64,000 nucleotides of DNA from contig NZ_NKTY01000006.1 of assembly GCF_003207825.1 (NCBI RefSeq), forward strand, positions 1 to 64,000, given 5' to 3'. Under the pieces are notes generated by a model. That model did not search any database, was not told the origin of the DNA, and saw only the letters and a program-made list of their open reading frames with translations. This stretch comes from Komagataeibacter saccharivorans (GTDB lineage Bacteria; Pseudomonadota; Alphaproteobacteria; Acetobacterales; Acetobacteraceae). Made by a program: the position numbers and the translations under genes. Numbering within the stretch: position 1 is the first letter of the stretch; each line of letters opens with the position of its first letter. Shown piece after piece: positions 45,340 to 54,739 of the stretch.

Positions 45340-46345
45340 CATCGGTATCCAGAACCTGCTTCGCCTGTCCCTGTACGGTAAAGGCGATCAGCCCACACAG
45401 CACGGCGGCAATGCCCGTCCACGCCATTGCGCCGGGCAGCGGCGCGCCCAGAAACAGGGTATCACCGGCCAGTGCAAAGAACATTTCACTGGCCTGCGTG
45501 GCGTCAACGGCTGCAATGCGCATCGGGTCGGATGACATGTTCCGTGCGTAGATGAATAGTGTCATCCCACCGCATCCCGCCACCAGCGCGACCAGTGCGG
45601 TATCGAGTATCTGACCCGCGGTGGGTGGCGGCGGGGCGCTGCCCAGCACCACGGCGGCAAAGACCGGCAATGCCCCCAGCGTCAGTAGCAATACGCTTAC
45701 TGCCGGGTCGGCCAGAATATCGCCCCCTGGCAGGTTCCGGTCATGGCGCGCATGACTGAGCATCTGGTTGCCCAGCGGGTAGGTAAAGGCGGCTACGATA
45801 ACCGGCAGTATTCCCGCCACGACCTGCCCCATGCTGGCGCCATCCTGCACGCGCGTCGCATTGACGATCATGACGCCCGCAGCAATGACCGCAAGCGACA
45901 CGACCCCGCGTAGCGGCACCCGCGCGCCAAATGCCAGCATGACGATGGGGCTGGCCAGAATGGTCAACTGCCATGTGGTTGAAAGCATCCACGCAGGCGT
46001 ATGCGCCGCCGCGTAGCAGAAATAGGAATAGGTAACGCCATACCCGCTGCCGCCCGCCAGCAGCCACACGATGGGCCGCGCACGATAAAGGGCGAATACA
46101 CGGCTTATGAAGGCAGGGCCACGCCGCACCAGCAGCCATGCCGTCAGCAGGATGGCGGTATCAAGATAACGTAGCGCGGCACTCCATGCCCAGTGTCCAC
46201 CCTCCATGCTCATGAGACGGTTGAGGATGAAGGTCAGCGAAAACAGGCCCCCCGCCGCAATCCCCAGCATCATGACCCGCACAAGGGAGGGCGCGGTGGG
46301 GGCAGGAGCACACGCGGAAGGGAGGGGAACGGCGGTAGCAGGCAT
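45320..46345 (-). CDS. DMT-superfamily permease (multidrug-resistance efflux type)
   Basis: A 341-residue permease with about ten helices, of the EmrE/DMT type (PF13536-like). The start is ATG at 46345 ([20 protein letters not shown]), since the longer frame overlaps the aminotransferase gene. Membrane segments begin [20 protein letters not shown]. It is third in a leftward series GntR-aminotransferase-permease and may export a product or import the amino acid of this island. Confidence 0.85.
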   Translation of the reverse strand: MPATAVPLPSACAPAPTAPSLVRVMMLGIAAGGLFSLTFILNRLMSMEGGHWAWSAALRYLDTAILLTAWLLVRRGPAFISRVFALYRARPIVWLLAGGSGYGVTYSYFCYAAAHTPAWMLSTTWQLTILASPIVMLAFGARVPLRGVVSLAVIAAGVMIVNATRVQDGASMGQVVAGILPVIVAAFTYPLGNQMLSHARHDRNLPGGDILADPAVSVLLLTLGALPVFAAVVLGSAPPPPTAGQILDTALVALVAGCGGMTLFIYARNMSSDPMRIAAVDATQASEMFFALAGDTLFLGAPLPGAMAWTGIAAVLCGLIAFTVQGQAKQVLDTDATYPEP

Positions 46346-46463
46346 GACGGCGCATGACTTTCGGGAAGGGGCCCGGACCGGGACGGGATGGCGCGGAATA
46401 TTAGTCGCGCCATCCCGTATGGTCATTACGATATCGGTGCAATACACCCATGCACCCGTAACG

Positions 46464-47672
46464 TTATTGCAGCGCCATGCAGGCTGTGTGCATCCGGGCG
46501 CAGCAGGCGGCCAGCACGTCCGTATCCACACCGAAGGCAATGCGCACATGTCCCGGTGCGCGAAAGGCTGAACCGGGCACCAGCGCCACGCGCGCGGCTT
46601 CCAGCATATAGGTTGCGAAATCGACATCGGTACGCAGCACCTGCCCCGATGGCGTGGTCCGGTTCAGGCAGCCGCTTACATCCGCGAAGACATAAAACGC
46701 CCCTTCCGGCAGCACGGCATCGAGACCGGGCGTGGTACGGACCATATCCATCACGATGGCGCGCCGCGTGCGCAGGATCGGCAGCCATTCATCCAGAAAG
46801 CCAACCCCGCCAGACAGTGCCGCACGGGCCGCATCCTGGCTTATGGAACTGGGGTTGGATGTGCTCTGGGACTGTAGCGTATCAAGTGCCGCGATCAGCC
46901 ATGACGGCCCCCCGGCATAACCCAGCCGCCACCCGGTCATGGAAAAGCTTTTGGATACGCCGTTAATGGTCAGGATACGTGAGGCCAGTGCCGGACGCAG
47001 CGCCGCCGGGGTGGCGAATGTCGTATCAAAAACAATGGCTTCATAAATATCGTCGGCCATGATCATCACGTTGTCATGCGGGGCAATGACATCGCACAGC
47101 GCACCCAGTTCCGCCGCCGGATAGACCGCGCCGGTGGGGTTGTTGGGGGAATTGAGGATGACCCAGCGGGTACGTGGCGTAATCGCCGCCGCCAGGTCTT
47201 CAGGCGCCAGTTTCCAGCTATTGCTGGCATGGCAGGGAACCAGAACCGGCGTACCGCCAGCAAGGCGGATCATGTCGGGATACGAGACCCAGCACGGTGT
47301 GGGGACAATCACCTCATCACCCGCGTCCAGCGTGGCGAGGAAAGCATTGAATATGATCTGTTTCGCCCCGCAGGATGCGATGACTTCATTCTGTGCGAAA
47401 TCCAGCCCGTTGCGCTGGCGAAAATACGCCCGGATCGCATCCTTCAGCCCGGTGGTGCCCGCCACGGCGGTATATTTGGTCAGGCCCGCACGGATGGCGG
47501 CGATGCCTGCTTCGGCAATGGGGGCGGGGGTCTCGAAATCCAGTTCACCTTCGCCCAGATTGTCAACCGTGACACCGGACGCCGCGAGGGTGCGTACCGT
47601 GTCGGAAATGGCGGCGGTGGGCGATGCGCCAATCATGCCCATGCGTGGGGCCAGCCTGCCGGAGGGTGCCAT
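46464..47672 (-). CDS. Class I/II pyridoxal-phosphate aminotransferase
   Basis: A 402-residue aminotransferase, paralogue of the gene at 10145-11347. Motifs: NSPNNPTGAVYP, DDIYEAIVFD, PLP lysine in NGVSKSFSMTGWRLG. The N-terminus has NLGEGELDF where typical AspC proteins have SLSSGEPDF. The chosen start, ATG 47672, has GGAAGG 12 bases upstream. In this island it probably transfers the amino group of the pathway's amino acid. Confidence 0.9.
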   Translation of the reverse strand: MAPSGRLAPRMGMIGASPTAAISDTVRTLAASGVTVDNLGEGELDFETPAPIAEAGIAAIRAGLTKYTAVAGTTGLKDAIRAYFRQRNGLDFAQNEVIASCGAKQIIFNAFLATLDAGDEVIVPTPCWVSYPDMIRLAGGTPVLVPCHASNSWKLAPEDLAAAITPRTRWVILNSPNNPTGAVYPAAELGALCDVIAPHDNVMIMADDIYEAIVFDTTFATPAALRPALASRILTINGVSKSFSMTGWRLGYAGGPSWLIAALDTLQSQSTSNPSSISQDAARAALSGGVGFLDEWLPILRTRRAIVMDMVRTTPGLDAVLPEGAFYVFADVSGCLNRTTPSGQVLRTDVDFATYMLEAARVALVPGSAFRAPGHVRIAFGVDTDVLAACCARMHTACMALQ

Positions 47673-47758
47673 GGCGTGGATATTCCTTCCATATCGGGGG
47701 ACGCGCCGCATCCTGATGCGCGGCGTGCTCCAATATTGTACAGAACATCACACAAAGA

Positions 47759-48748
47759 TCAATCTTGCGGGCGTTCCTTTCGGGCTCCGCGCGCCATGGC
47801 CTTTGCGGCCTCATAGGCACGGCCAAGATGCTCCGCCATCATCGTGGATGCGTCCTCGTTACGACCGTTGGAGAGTGCATCCATTATGCGTAGATGTTCA
47901 CGGCACCAGTCGCGTACACGGCGGCGATTGACATAGCCCCCGAACTCCAGCAGCCGTCGCAGCCGGTTATGCTGTTGCATGGTCTGTACAATGAAGGCGT
48001 TATGCGTGAAGCGTGCGATCATTTCATGAAACTGCGCATCGGTATCGAATATCTGCACCGCGCTGACCCGCGATATGTCGGGGTGCGATTCAAGGTAGAT
48101 ATGCTGGATACGGCAGTGTTCCAGCGCCCCCGGATCGATACGGAAATGTTCGCCCATCATGCTGGCAGGTTCGAACATGCGGCGGAATTCGTAGCTGTTC
48201 TGTAAGGCCACGCCGGTATCCAGCGTGGGCAGGAAGGTCCAGCCGCGTCCCTGATTGCGCCTGAGCAGCCCGTCATCCACCAGCCGCAGCAGCGTGCGCT
48301 GCAGCAGGGCGCGGTCCACGTCATAGCGGCGGCTTATGCTGCTTTGCGTAAAGGATTCCGGCAGGTCGCCGTTAAGGCGTTCCTGCACGATCTCGGAATA
48401 CAGGTCCTGTTCGGGGGTGGAAGGGACGGAAATGTCCACATGCTGGATCTCGCCCGCGTTGGCCCGCAGGAAATACCCCTGATTGCGACGCGCCTCGATA
48501 ATGCCGCGTTCGGCCAGCAGCGCCAGCGCCGTGCGGATGGGCGAACGCGAGATGCCAAGCAGATCCGCAAGCTGCTGTTCGCGCAGGTGATGTCCCGGCT
48601 CAAAGCGGCCTTCGCGGATGATGTCGAGGATCTGGTTGGCCAGAAGATAACGTTTTTGGGTCGGGCGGCGGACCATGCGTGTCCTGATGAAATCGTGCTG
48701 ATGGTGGGCGATCATACAAACTTCATCATCATATGTCGATCTGGCCAT
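47759..48748 (-). CDS. GntR-family regulator with two winged helices and FCD domain
   Basis: A 329-residue regulator. A GntR winged helix is at residues 33-95 (LLANQILDIIREGRFEPGHH, LADLLGISRSPIRTAL). A second winged-helix-like segment follows at about 115-170 (SISRRYDVDRALLQRTLLRL, DDGLLRRNQGRGWTF). The helical FCD effector domain with its His/Asp metal site is at 180-315. Normal FCD regulators are about 230 residues, so the second helix-turn-helix is additional. It stands between the aminotransferase and the divergent ABC importer and probably controls the whole island. Confidence 0.9.
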   Translation of the reverse strand: MARSTYDDEVCMIAHHQHDFIRTRMVRRPTQKRYLLANQILDIIREGRFEPGHHLREQQLADLLGISRSPIRTALALLAERGIIEARRNQGYFLRANAGEIQHVDISVPSTPEQDLYSEIVQERLNGDLPESFTQSSISRRYDVDRALLQRTLLRLVDDGLLRRNQGRGWTFLPTLDTGVALQNSYEFRRMFEPASMMGEHFRIDPGALEHCRIQHIYLESHPDISRVSAVQIFDTDAQFHEMIARFTHNAFIVQTMQQHNRLRRLLEFGGYVNRRRVRDWCREHLRIMDALSNGRNEDASTMMAEHLGRAYEAAKAMARGARKERPQD

Positions 48749-48778
48749 GGAATAATGCGAAATCGGAATGTTTCGTGC

Positions 48779-48807
48779 TTGACATGGAATGCGGAAGAAT
48801 TTGTATT
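48779..48807 (+). promoter_or_regulatory. Candidate promoter of the amino-acid ABC operon
   Basis: TTGACA at 48779-48784, a 17-base spacer and TGTATT at 48802-48807, 72 bases before the start of the binding-protein/permease gene. The -35 box is perfect, the -10 box only fair. Confidence 0.4.
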
Positions 48808-48878
48808 ATTGAAACGTAACAGGACAATATTGCCGCGCACCGTTCCGGTGGCGGTGTCCGCCGCACGACAGGGGCCGC

Positions 48879-50435
48879 ATGATCCGCAACGCCATCCTTG
48901 CCGCGATATCCATACTGCCCCTGTGGCATGGCGCAGCGCGGGCGATGCCCACGCTGGCTACGCCGGGTGCATTGACTTCGGCCACGGCTGCGACCTTCAC
49001 GCCTTTTGAATTCGTGCGTGACGGTCAGGTGACGGGATTTGATATAGACCTTGCCGCCGCCATGGCCGCGCGGCTGCACCTGCGCCCGGTAACGGTGAAC
49101 ATGCAGTTTGACGGGCTGATCCCGGCACTACAGGGCGGCCGTGTCGATTTTATCAATTCGGCCATGTATATCAGTCCCGAACGTGCGCGGGCGGTCGATT
49201 TCGTGCCCTATCTTCAGGTTGCGAACGTGGTCATGGTCTCCGCCGCCCGGCCCGGTGGCATTACGGGCAATGATCTCAGCCTGTGTGGGCGGCAGGTCGC
49301 CGTTACCCTTGGCGGGATCGAGGATGACAACGCACGCGACGCCTCCGCCCGGTGTCGCGCGGCGGGACGGCCCGCGCTGGACGTGCTCAGTTTCCCCACG
49401 GGGCAGGATACGGCCATGAACCTGCGCGCCGGGCGGGTGGATGCGGCGTTCGATTCCGTTTACGGCGCGGTCACGCTCATGCACGACATGCCCGGTGTCT
49501 ACGCCGTGGCGGGACGCCCTTTCGGCACGGATGCGTGGATCGGCTTTGCCGTGCGCAGGGGCGATACGGCCATGCGCGATATGCTGGCCGGTGCCCTGCA
49601 CGCGGTGCAGGCGGATGGCACGTTCGATGCGCTGGTGCGCCGGTGGGACCTGCCGCCTGCGGAACAGGTCGATACCGCGGCACAGGGACAGGTGCGTCGT
49701 GGCGGCCTATGGCGGGGGCTGGCGGCGTGCTGGGGGTATTTCGCATCATGGCTGTTTTTTGAAGCAGCCCTCATGACATTGCTGGTTACCATCCTGTCGC
49801 TGGCGGCGGGCTGTGTGATCGGGCTGGGTGCCGCCCTTATGCAGTCGTCGCGCCTGCGCGTGGCGCAGGTAGTGGTGGCGCTGTATCTGTGGCTGTTCCG
49901 TGGCACGCCCGTGCTGTTGCAGATCGTGTTTGTCTATAACGTACTGCCGGGTTTCGGCCTGCGGCTTTCGGCGCTGCTGTCCGCCGTGCTGGCGCTTTCG
50001 CTGAACGAAGGGGCCTACATGGCCGAAATCATCCGCGCCGGACTGCGCGCCATCCGGCCCGGACAGCGCACGGCAGGGCTGGCGCTGGGCCTGACACCCG
50101 TGGGGGTCATGCGGCATATCGTCGCCCCGCAGGCATTCCGTGTGATCGTGCCCATGCTGGGTAATCAGGCGATCGGTATGCTCAAGACCAGTGCGCTGGT
50201 GTCCGTGATTGCGGTGGAAGACCTGCTGCTGGTCGCCAATCAGGCTGCATCCGCCAGCTTCCGGTATCTTGAGGCCCTGTCCGCCGCAGGTCTGTATTAT
50301 CTGGCGCTGACAACCCTGTTCATGCTGGGGCAGGCGGTCCTTGAACGCAGGTTGGACCCGGCGGTGCGGGCTACGGGCGGCACGCTGCTGGCACGTCTTG
50401 GCCGGATGGTGGGGAGTACTGGCGATGCCCGTTGA
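48879..50435 (+). CDS. Amino-acid ABC transporter, binding protein fused to permease
   Basis: A 518-residue fusion. After a signal peptide (MIRNAILAAISILPLWHGAA) comes a periplasmic binding domain of the GlnH/HisJ class (about residues 25-265: ATFTPFEFVRDGQVTGFDID, LIPALQGGRVDFINSAMYIS). Then comes a HisM/GlnP-type permease domain (285-505) with the EAA loop AGLRAIRPGQRTAGLALGLT. It imports a polar or cyclic amino acid with the ATPase encoded next. Fusions of this type keep one binding domain per permease chain. Confidence 0.93.
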   Translation: MIRNAILAAISILPLWHGAARAMPTLATPGALTSATAATFTPFEFVRDGQVTGFDIDLAAAMAARLHLRPVTVNMQFDGLIPALQGGRVDFINSAMYISPERARAVDFVPYLQVANVVMVSAARPGGITGNDLSLCGRQVAVTLGGIEDDNARDASARCRAAGRPALDVLSFPTGQDTAMNLRAGRVDAAFDSVYGAVTLMHDMPGVYAVAGRPFGTDAWIGFAVRRGDTAMRDMLAGALHAVQADGTFDALVRRWDLPPAEQVDTAAQGQVRRGGLWRGLAACWGYFASWLFFEAALMTLLVTILSLAAGCVIGLGAALMQSSRLRVAQVVVALYLWLFRGTPVLLQIVFVYNVLPGFGLRLSALLSAVLALSLNEGAYMAEIIRAGLRAIRPGQRTAGLALGLTPVGVMRHIVAPQAFRVIVPMLGNQAIGMLKTSALVSVIAVEDLLLVANQAASASFRYLEALSAAGLYYLALTTLFMLGQAVLERRLDPAVRATGGTLLARLGRMVGSTGDAR

Positions 50436-51186
50436 AACCCTGGCGTCCCCACAGACCCCGATCCTTGAAGTCAGCGGTATCTGCCGCAGGGTCGGTGATG
50501 CGGTGCTGCTTGATGACTGCGCCTTTACCCTGCCACGTGGGCAGACGGCGGTCCTGCTTGGCCCTTCGGGTGCGGGCAAGTCCACGCTGCTGCGCTGCAT
50601 CAACCTGCTGGCCCCGGCCGATAGCGGGCGCATCCTGTTCGACGGGCGTGACATCATGGCGCCGGGCGTGGATGCGCCGGGCGTGCGACGCGACATTGGC
50701 ATGGTGTTCCAGAATTTCGAGCTGTTCGATCATATGACCGTACTGGAAAACATCATGCTGGCGCCGATGCGCGTGCGCGGCCTGTCGCGTAATCAGGCGC
50801 GCGATCTTGCCATGGCCATGCTGGAAAAGGTGCACCTGCCGCACCGGGCCGATGCCCTGCCATCCGGTCTGTCGGGTGGCCAGCAGCAGCGCGCCGCGAT
50901 CGCGCGCGCGCTGGCGATGCAGCCGCGGCTGATGCTGTACGACGAACCGACTTCCGCGCTGGACCCGGAAATGACCGGCGAGGTGCTGACAGTCATGTCC
51001 GACCTTGCGGCGGAAGGCATGGCCAGCGTGGTCGTAACCCACGAAATGGGTTTTGCCCGCCGTGTCGCGGACCAGATCGTATTCATGCAGGCCGGACAGG
51101 TGGTGGAGGAAACACCTGGCGCCGACTTCTTCGCCGGACGGTGCAGCGTGCGGGCCCGGCGTTTTCTTGAACGGGTGATGGACTGA
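50425..51186 (+). CDS. Amino-acid ABC transporter ATP-binding protein
   Basis: A 253-residue ABC ATPase of the GlnQ/HisP class: Walker A GPSGAGKST, signature LSGGQQQRAAIARAL, Walker B MLYDEPTSALDPEM, switch His in VTHEMGFARRVAD. The start at ATG 50425 overlaps the preceding gene by 11 bases. It energises the fused importer. Confidence 0.94.
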   Translation: MPVETLASPQTPILEVSGICRRVGDAVLLDDCAFTLPRGQTAVLLGPSGAGKSTLLRCINLLAPADSGRILFDGRDIMAPGVDAPGVRRDIGMVFQNFELFDHMTVLENIMLAPMRVRGLSRNQARDLAMAMLEKVHLPHRADALPSGLSGGQQQRAAIARALAMQPRLMLYDEPTSALDPEMTGEVLTVMSDLAAEGMASVVVTHEMGFARRVADQIVFMQAGQVVEETPGADFFAGRCSVRARRFLERVMD

Positions 51187-51235
51187 TCCGTCCCGCCCCT
51201 TTCCTTCGTTACTGAATGATCTGGATGGAATACAG

Positions 51236-52393
51236 ATGAAGCAGACCCCAGACCTGGACCGGATGAAGCGCGATCTTGCCGCGCTGATCGCCATGCCCAG
51301 CGAAAACCCGCCGGGGCATGAGGCGCAGGTGGCCGATTACGTTGCTGCCTGCCTGGAGCCGCTTGGTTTTGTCATCACGCGGGATGAATATGAGCCCGGT
51401 CGCGTCAATATCGAAGCCCGTCTGGACAACGGACCCGGTCCGGTATTCGCGCTCAATACCCATATGGATGTCGTCCCGGCGGGAACGGGCTGGCAGCACG
51501 ATCCCTTCACCATGACGGAGGAGGGCGGGCGGCTGTACGGTCGCGGGTCAAGTGACTGCAAGGGCTCGCTGGTCTGCATGATGGAAGCGGGCCGCATGCT
51601 CGCGGCGGACAGGGCGGAATGGCGTGGCACGCTGCTGCTTGTATTCGTGGCGGATGAGGAAGTGGCGAGCGTGGGCGCACGGCGTTATGTCACCACCGCC
51701 CCGCATATTGATTACGTTATCGTGGGCGAACCCACATCGAACACAACCTATGCCGCGCATAAGGGCAGCCTGCGCCCGCTGGTGCGCGTGCATGGCACAC
51801 CGGCCCATTCCGGCACGCCAGATCTGGGGGATAACGCGATCTATCGCGCCGCCGCGCTGGTGAACATGGTTGCTGCCGAACATGCGGATGTTGTCCGTCA
51901 TATCGACCATCCGCTGGTGGGGGCTGCAAGCCTTACGATCACGCGCGCAAGCGGTGGCCATGCGGATAATGTCGTGCCGCAGGGCTGCGACCTGTTGCTG
52001 GACCGCCGCATGGTTCCGGGCGAAGATGAAGAAGCCGTCAAGGCGCAGATTGCCAGCCTGCTGGCGCGCGCCAACGCACAGGCAGGCGTGCGGGCCGAAA
52101 TTGTTGAATTCCGTCCCACGACCGGCGGTGCGGTTGAAACACCGGCGGACCATGTGATCGTGCAGCAGGGGCTTGCGGTCTGTCGTGCCAATGGTGTCGC
52201 GGAGCCCGGTCCCTTCGGTTTTCAGGGCGCGTGCGATCTGGTGCATTTCTGTAATGCCGGGGCGGCTGGCGTAGTGATCGGGCCAGGTGTGCTGAGTGTG
52301 GCGCACAAGGCCGATGAATACGTGCCCGAAGCCGACCTGCCGGTGGCCGCCTGCATTTACCGCGATATGGTCATCGCCCTGATGCCCGTCTGA
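51236..52393 (+). CDS. M20-family metallo-hydrolase (ArgE/DapE deacylase type)
   Basis: A 385-residue two-zinc amidohydrolase. Metal and catalytic residues: NTHMDVVPAG (His, Asp), GRGSSDCKG (bridging Asp), FVADEEVASVG (Glu-Glu), VGEPTS, and the final His in SVAHKADEYVPE. The lid domain (about 175-285) has HGTPAHSGTPDLGDNAIY. It hydrolyses N-acyl amino acids, carbamoyl groups or dipeptides. It follows the importer, so a deacylation step after import is likely. Confidence 0.92.
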   Translation: MKQTPDLDRMKRDLAALIAMPSENPPGHEAQVADYVAACLEPLGFVITRDEYEPGRVNIEARLDNGPGPVFALNTHMDVVPAGTGWQHDPFTMTEEGGRLYGRGSSDCKGSLVCMMEAGRMLAADRAEWRGTLLLVFVADEEVASVGARRYVTTAPHIDYVIVGEPTSNTTYAAHKGSLRPLVRVHGTPAHSGTPDLGDNAIYRAAALVNMVAAEHADVVRHIDHPLVGAASLTITRASGGHADNVVPQGCDLLLDRRMVPGEDEEAVKAQIASLLARANAQAGVRAEIVEFRPTTGGAVETPADHVIVQQGLAVCRANGVAEPGPFGFQGACDLVHFCNAGAAGVVIGPGVLSVAHKADEYVPEADLPVAACIYRDMVIALMPV

Positions 52394-52398
52394 CTGTC

Positions 52399-53523
52399 AT
52401 GCGTGTCACGCTGCATCGCGCCATGCTGACATATGCCGATCCGGCGGCGTCAGTGCATACCGCGTCCTCTGGTCCGGTGGCCGGGCTGGATACGCTATAC
52501 CTGCTTGTGGATACGCCCCATGGTGCGCCCGTGGTGGGGGAGGTGCGGATAAACTGCGCCTATCTCAACGGCTATGAACCTGACACGATCATGCGCGCAG
52601 CAGTGGCCATGCTGCCCACGATCGACTGGGCGGCGGGTGCTGACGCACTGCTTGAAAGCGGGGCGGGGCAGGGGCAGATCGCACCCGTGCGCATGCTGCT
52701 TGATACCCTGCTGCATGACTGGGCGGCAAAGGCGCGCGGCGTGCCGGTGGCCCGCATGCTGGCCCCCGCCATGCCGGGCAATGCGAATGGGCCGGGAGGC
52801 GATGAAATCGCCCATGCGACAAACCAGACGCTGTTCCTCACCCCCATGGATGTCTTCCTTGCCCGTGCCGAAGCGTATGTAGCGCGCGGCTTTCGGGATC
52901 TGAAAGTGCGGCTGGGTGCTGATGCGGATGATGACATCACACGGATTGCCGCCCTGCGCGCGCGATTTGGCCGGGACGTGCATATCGCAGCCGATGCCAA
53001 TGGCGTGTGGGAGGAAGACCATGCGCGCCGCATGCTGGACCGGCTGGCGACATATGACCTGTCCTATGTCGAACAGCCCGTGGCGCCGGGCGACTGGGCC
53101 ATGCTGGACCGGGTCGCACGTACAAGTCCCGTTGCCATCATGCTGGATGAAAGCATGGCGTCACCAGCCGATGTGGAGCGGATCATCGATCTGCCCCGCA
53201 CGGTCATGGCGCATCTGAAACTGCTGAAATTCGGTGGTGTCGCGCCGGTCATGGCGGCGGTGCGACGCTTACGGGCGGAGCATGTCGGGTTCATGACCGG
53301 ACAGATGAACGAAGGGGGTATCGGCACGGCAGCGGTGCTGCATGTCGCCGCCGCCACCGCGCCGGACCATGCCGAACTCTATGGCGCGGATGGATTGTCC
53401 AATGATCCCGCAACGGGCGTGACCTATGGCGCGGGGATGGCCCGTGTATCGGCGCGGGCCGGATGGGGTGTGGATTTCAACCCCACGGGAACAACCCTTG
53501 TAACGGAGTACATGGTAGCATGA
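52399..53523 (+). CDS. Enolase-superfamily enzyme (mandelate racemase/muconate lactonising type)
   Basis: A 374-residue enolase-superfamily protein. The three metal ligands are Asp199 (HIAADANG), Glu225 (YVEQP) and Asp250 (IMLDES). The base motif on the second strand, usually Lys-x-Lys, reads Lys169-Val-Arg171, and the opposite Lys is at 277 (LKLLKFGG). This fits the MLE subgroup, whose members epimerise dipeptides, N-acyl amino acids or proline betaines or cyclise acids. The Arg in the second base position makes a simple 1,1-proton-transfer racemase less likely. Confidence 0.87.
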   Translation: MRVTLHRAMLTYADPAASVHTASSGPVAGLDTLYLLVDTPHGAPVVGEVRINCAYLNGYEPDTIMRAAVAMLPTIDWAAGADALLESGAGQGQIAPVRMLLDTLLHDWAAKARGVPVARMLAPAMPGNANGPGGDEIAHATNQTLFLTPMDVFLARAEAYVARGFRDLKVRLGADADDDITRIAALRARFGRDVHIAADANGVWEEDHARRMLDRLATYDLSYVEQPVAPGDWAMLDRVARTSPVAIMLDESMASPADVERIIDLPRTVMAHLKLLKFGGVAPVMAAVRRLRAEHVGFMTGQMNEGGIGTAAVLHVAAATAPDHAELYGADGLSNDPATGVTYGAGMARVSARAGWGVDFNPTGTTLVTEYMVA

Positions 53524-54695
53524 ACGCAATCGCAGGCGTGGTGCAGGGGCAGGAAGCAACCTTCCCCCGCGCCGAATATGATGGTCGCGTCGCACGGACG
53601 CGTGCGGCGATGGAAAAGGCTGGCATCGACGTGCTGGTCGTGACCGGGCCGGAAAACATCTATTACCTGACCGGTCAGCAGACACCGGGATATTATACCT
53701 TCCAGTGCCTTTTGCTGCCGGTAGACGGTGATCCGGTATTCATTATCCGGCAACTGGAATATTTCAATTTCATTGCCAATACCTACCAGTCAGATGCCCG
53801 CATCTATCAGGATGGGCAGAGCCCGATGAAGCTTCTGGCTGAGGTCATCCGTGAACGCGGCTACGCCACGCGGCGTATCGGCGTGGACAAGAATGGCTGG
53901 TTTCTCTCCCCTGCTGCGTACGAGGCCCTGTGCAGCCAGCTCGGCACGGTTCATGACGCAGCCGGTATTGTCGAAAGCCAGCGTGCCATCAAATCGCCGC
54001 TGGAGGTCGAAAAGATTGCCCGTGCCGCCACCTATGTCGATGCGGGCATGCGCGCGGGACTGGCCAGCGTGCGCGCCGGGGCGAGCGAGAACGACATGGT
54101 CGCGGCCATGATGGGATCGGCCATTGCCGCCGGGTCGGAATATGTTGGGATGGAGCCGCTTGTTTCCTCCGGTCCGCGCAGCGGGGTGCCGCACGGGACA
54201 TGGCGGCGGCGGATGATGGTGGCGGGTGATCCCGCTTTTCTGGAAATGGCGGCGTGTCATGACCGCTATCACGCAGCCCTCATGCGTTCGGCATGGATCG
54301 GCACGCCCCTGCCCGAAGCGGTGGACATGATGAAGGTCTGTCAGGATGCGCTCGCCGCCTCCCTCGATGCGATCCGTCCCGGTGTCACCTGTCAGGAACC
54401 GCACCGGGTCTGTCAGCGCATTATCGATGCCGCCGGCTATACCGACAGTTTCCGCAAGCGGCTGGGCTACAGCATCGGCATTTCCTTCGCACCCGACTGG
54501 GGCGAAGGCGCGATCCTGAGCCTGAATGAAGGTGAGACAACCGAACTGCGTCCCGGCATGACCTTCCACCTGCCGCCCGCGCTGCGGCTGTACGGGCGTT
54601 TTACCGTGGGCGTAAGCGAAAGCATTGTCGTGACCGAAACGGGCTGTCGCGTGCTGGGCACGATCGACCGCGCGCTGCATGCCGTCCCGGCATGA
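53520..54695 (+). CDS. M24-family protein, creatinase/ectoine-hydrolase-like
   Basis: A 391-residue pita-bread protein. The N-terminal creatinase-type domain (about 20-155) has VLVVTGPENIYYLTG. The C-terminal domain has LEMAACHDRYHAALMRS (241-257), LGYSIGISFAPDWGEG (315-330) and FHLPP (349-353). True Xaa-Pro peptidases have an Asp-Asp-His-Glu-Glu metal set; here the first Asp is part of LEM..CHDRY and the others are changed, just as in ectoine hydrolase (DoeA/EutD) and creatinase, which cleave C-N bonds of small cyclic or guanidino compounds. The start ATGA overlaps the enolase gene stop. Confidence 0.85.
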   Translation: MNAIAGVVQGQEATFPRAEYDGRVARTRAAMEKAGIDVLVVTGPENIYYLTGQQTPGYYTFQCLLLPVDGDPVFIIRQLEYFNFIANTYQSDARIYQDGQSPMKLLAEVIRERGYATRRIGVDKNGWFLSPAAYEALCSQLGTVHDAAGIVESQRAIKSPLEVEKIARAATYVDAGMRAGLASVRAGASENDMVAAMMGSAIAAGSEYVGMEPLVSSGPRSGVPHGTWRRRMMVAGDPAFLEMAACHDRYHAALMRSAWIGTPLPEAVDMMKVCQDALAASLDAIRPGVTCQEPHRVCQRIIDAAGYTDSFRKRLGYSIGISFAPDWGEGAILSLNEGETTELRPGMTFHLPPALRLYGRFTVGVSESIVVTETGCRVLGTIDRALHAVPA

Positions 54696-54739
54696 TCGCG
54701 CCTTACCGCCCCTGAAACATAGAAGATACTGAAGAAAAC

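Noticed and set aside
51236-54695. Ectoine degradation cluster (doeA/doeB)
   Set aside because: Only the M24 protein fits. The deacylase is M20, not the AstE-type DoeB, and no DoeC/DoeD-like dehydrogenase is adjacent.
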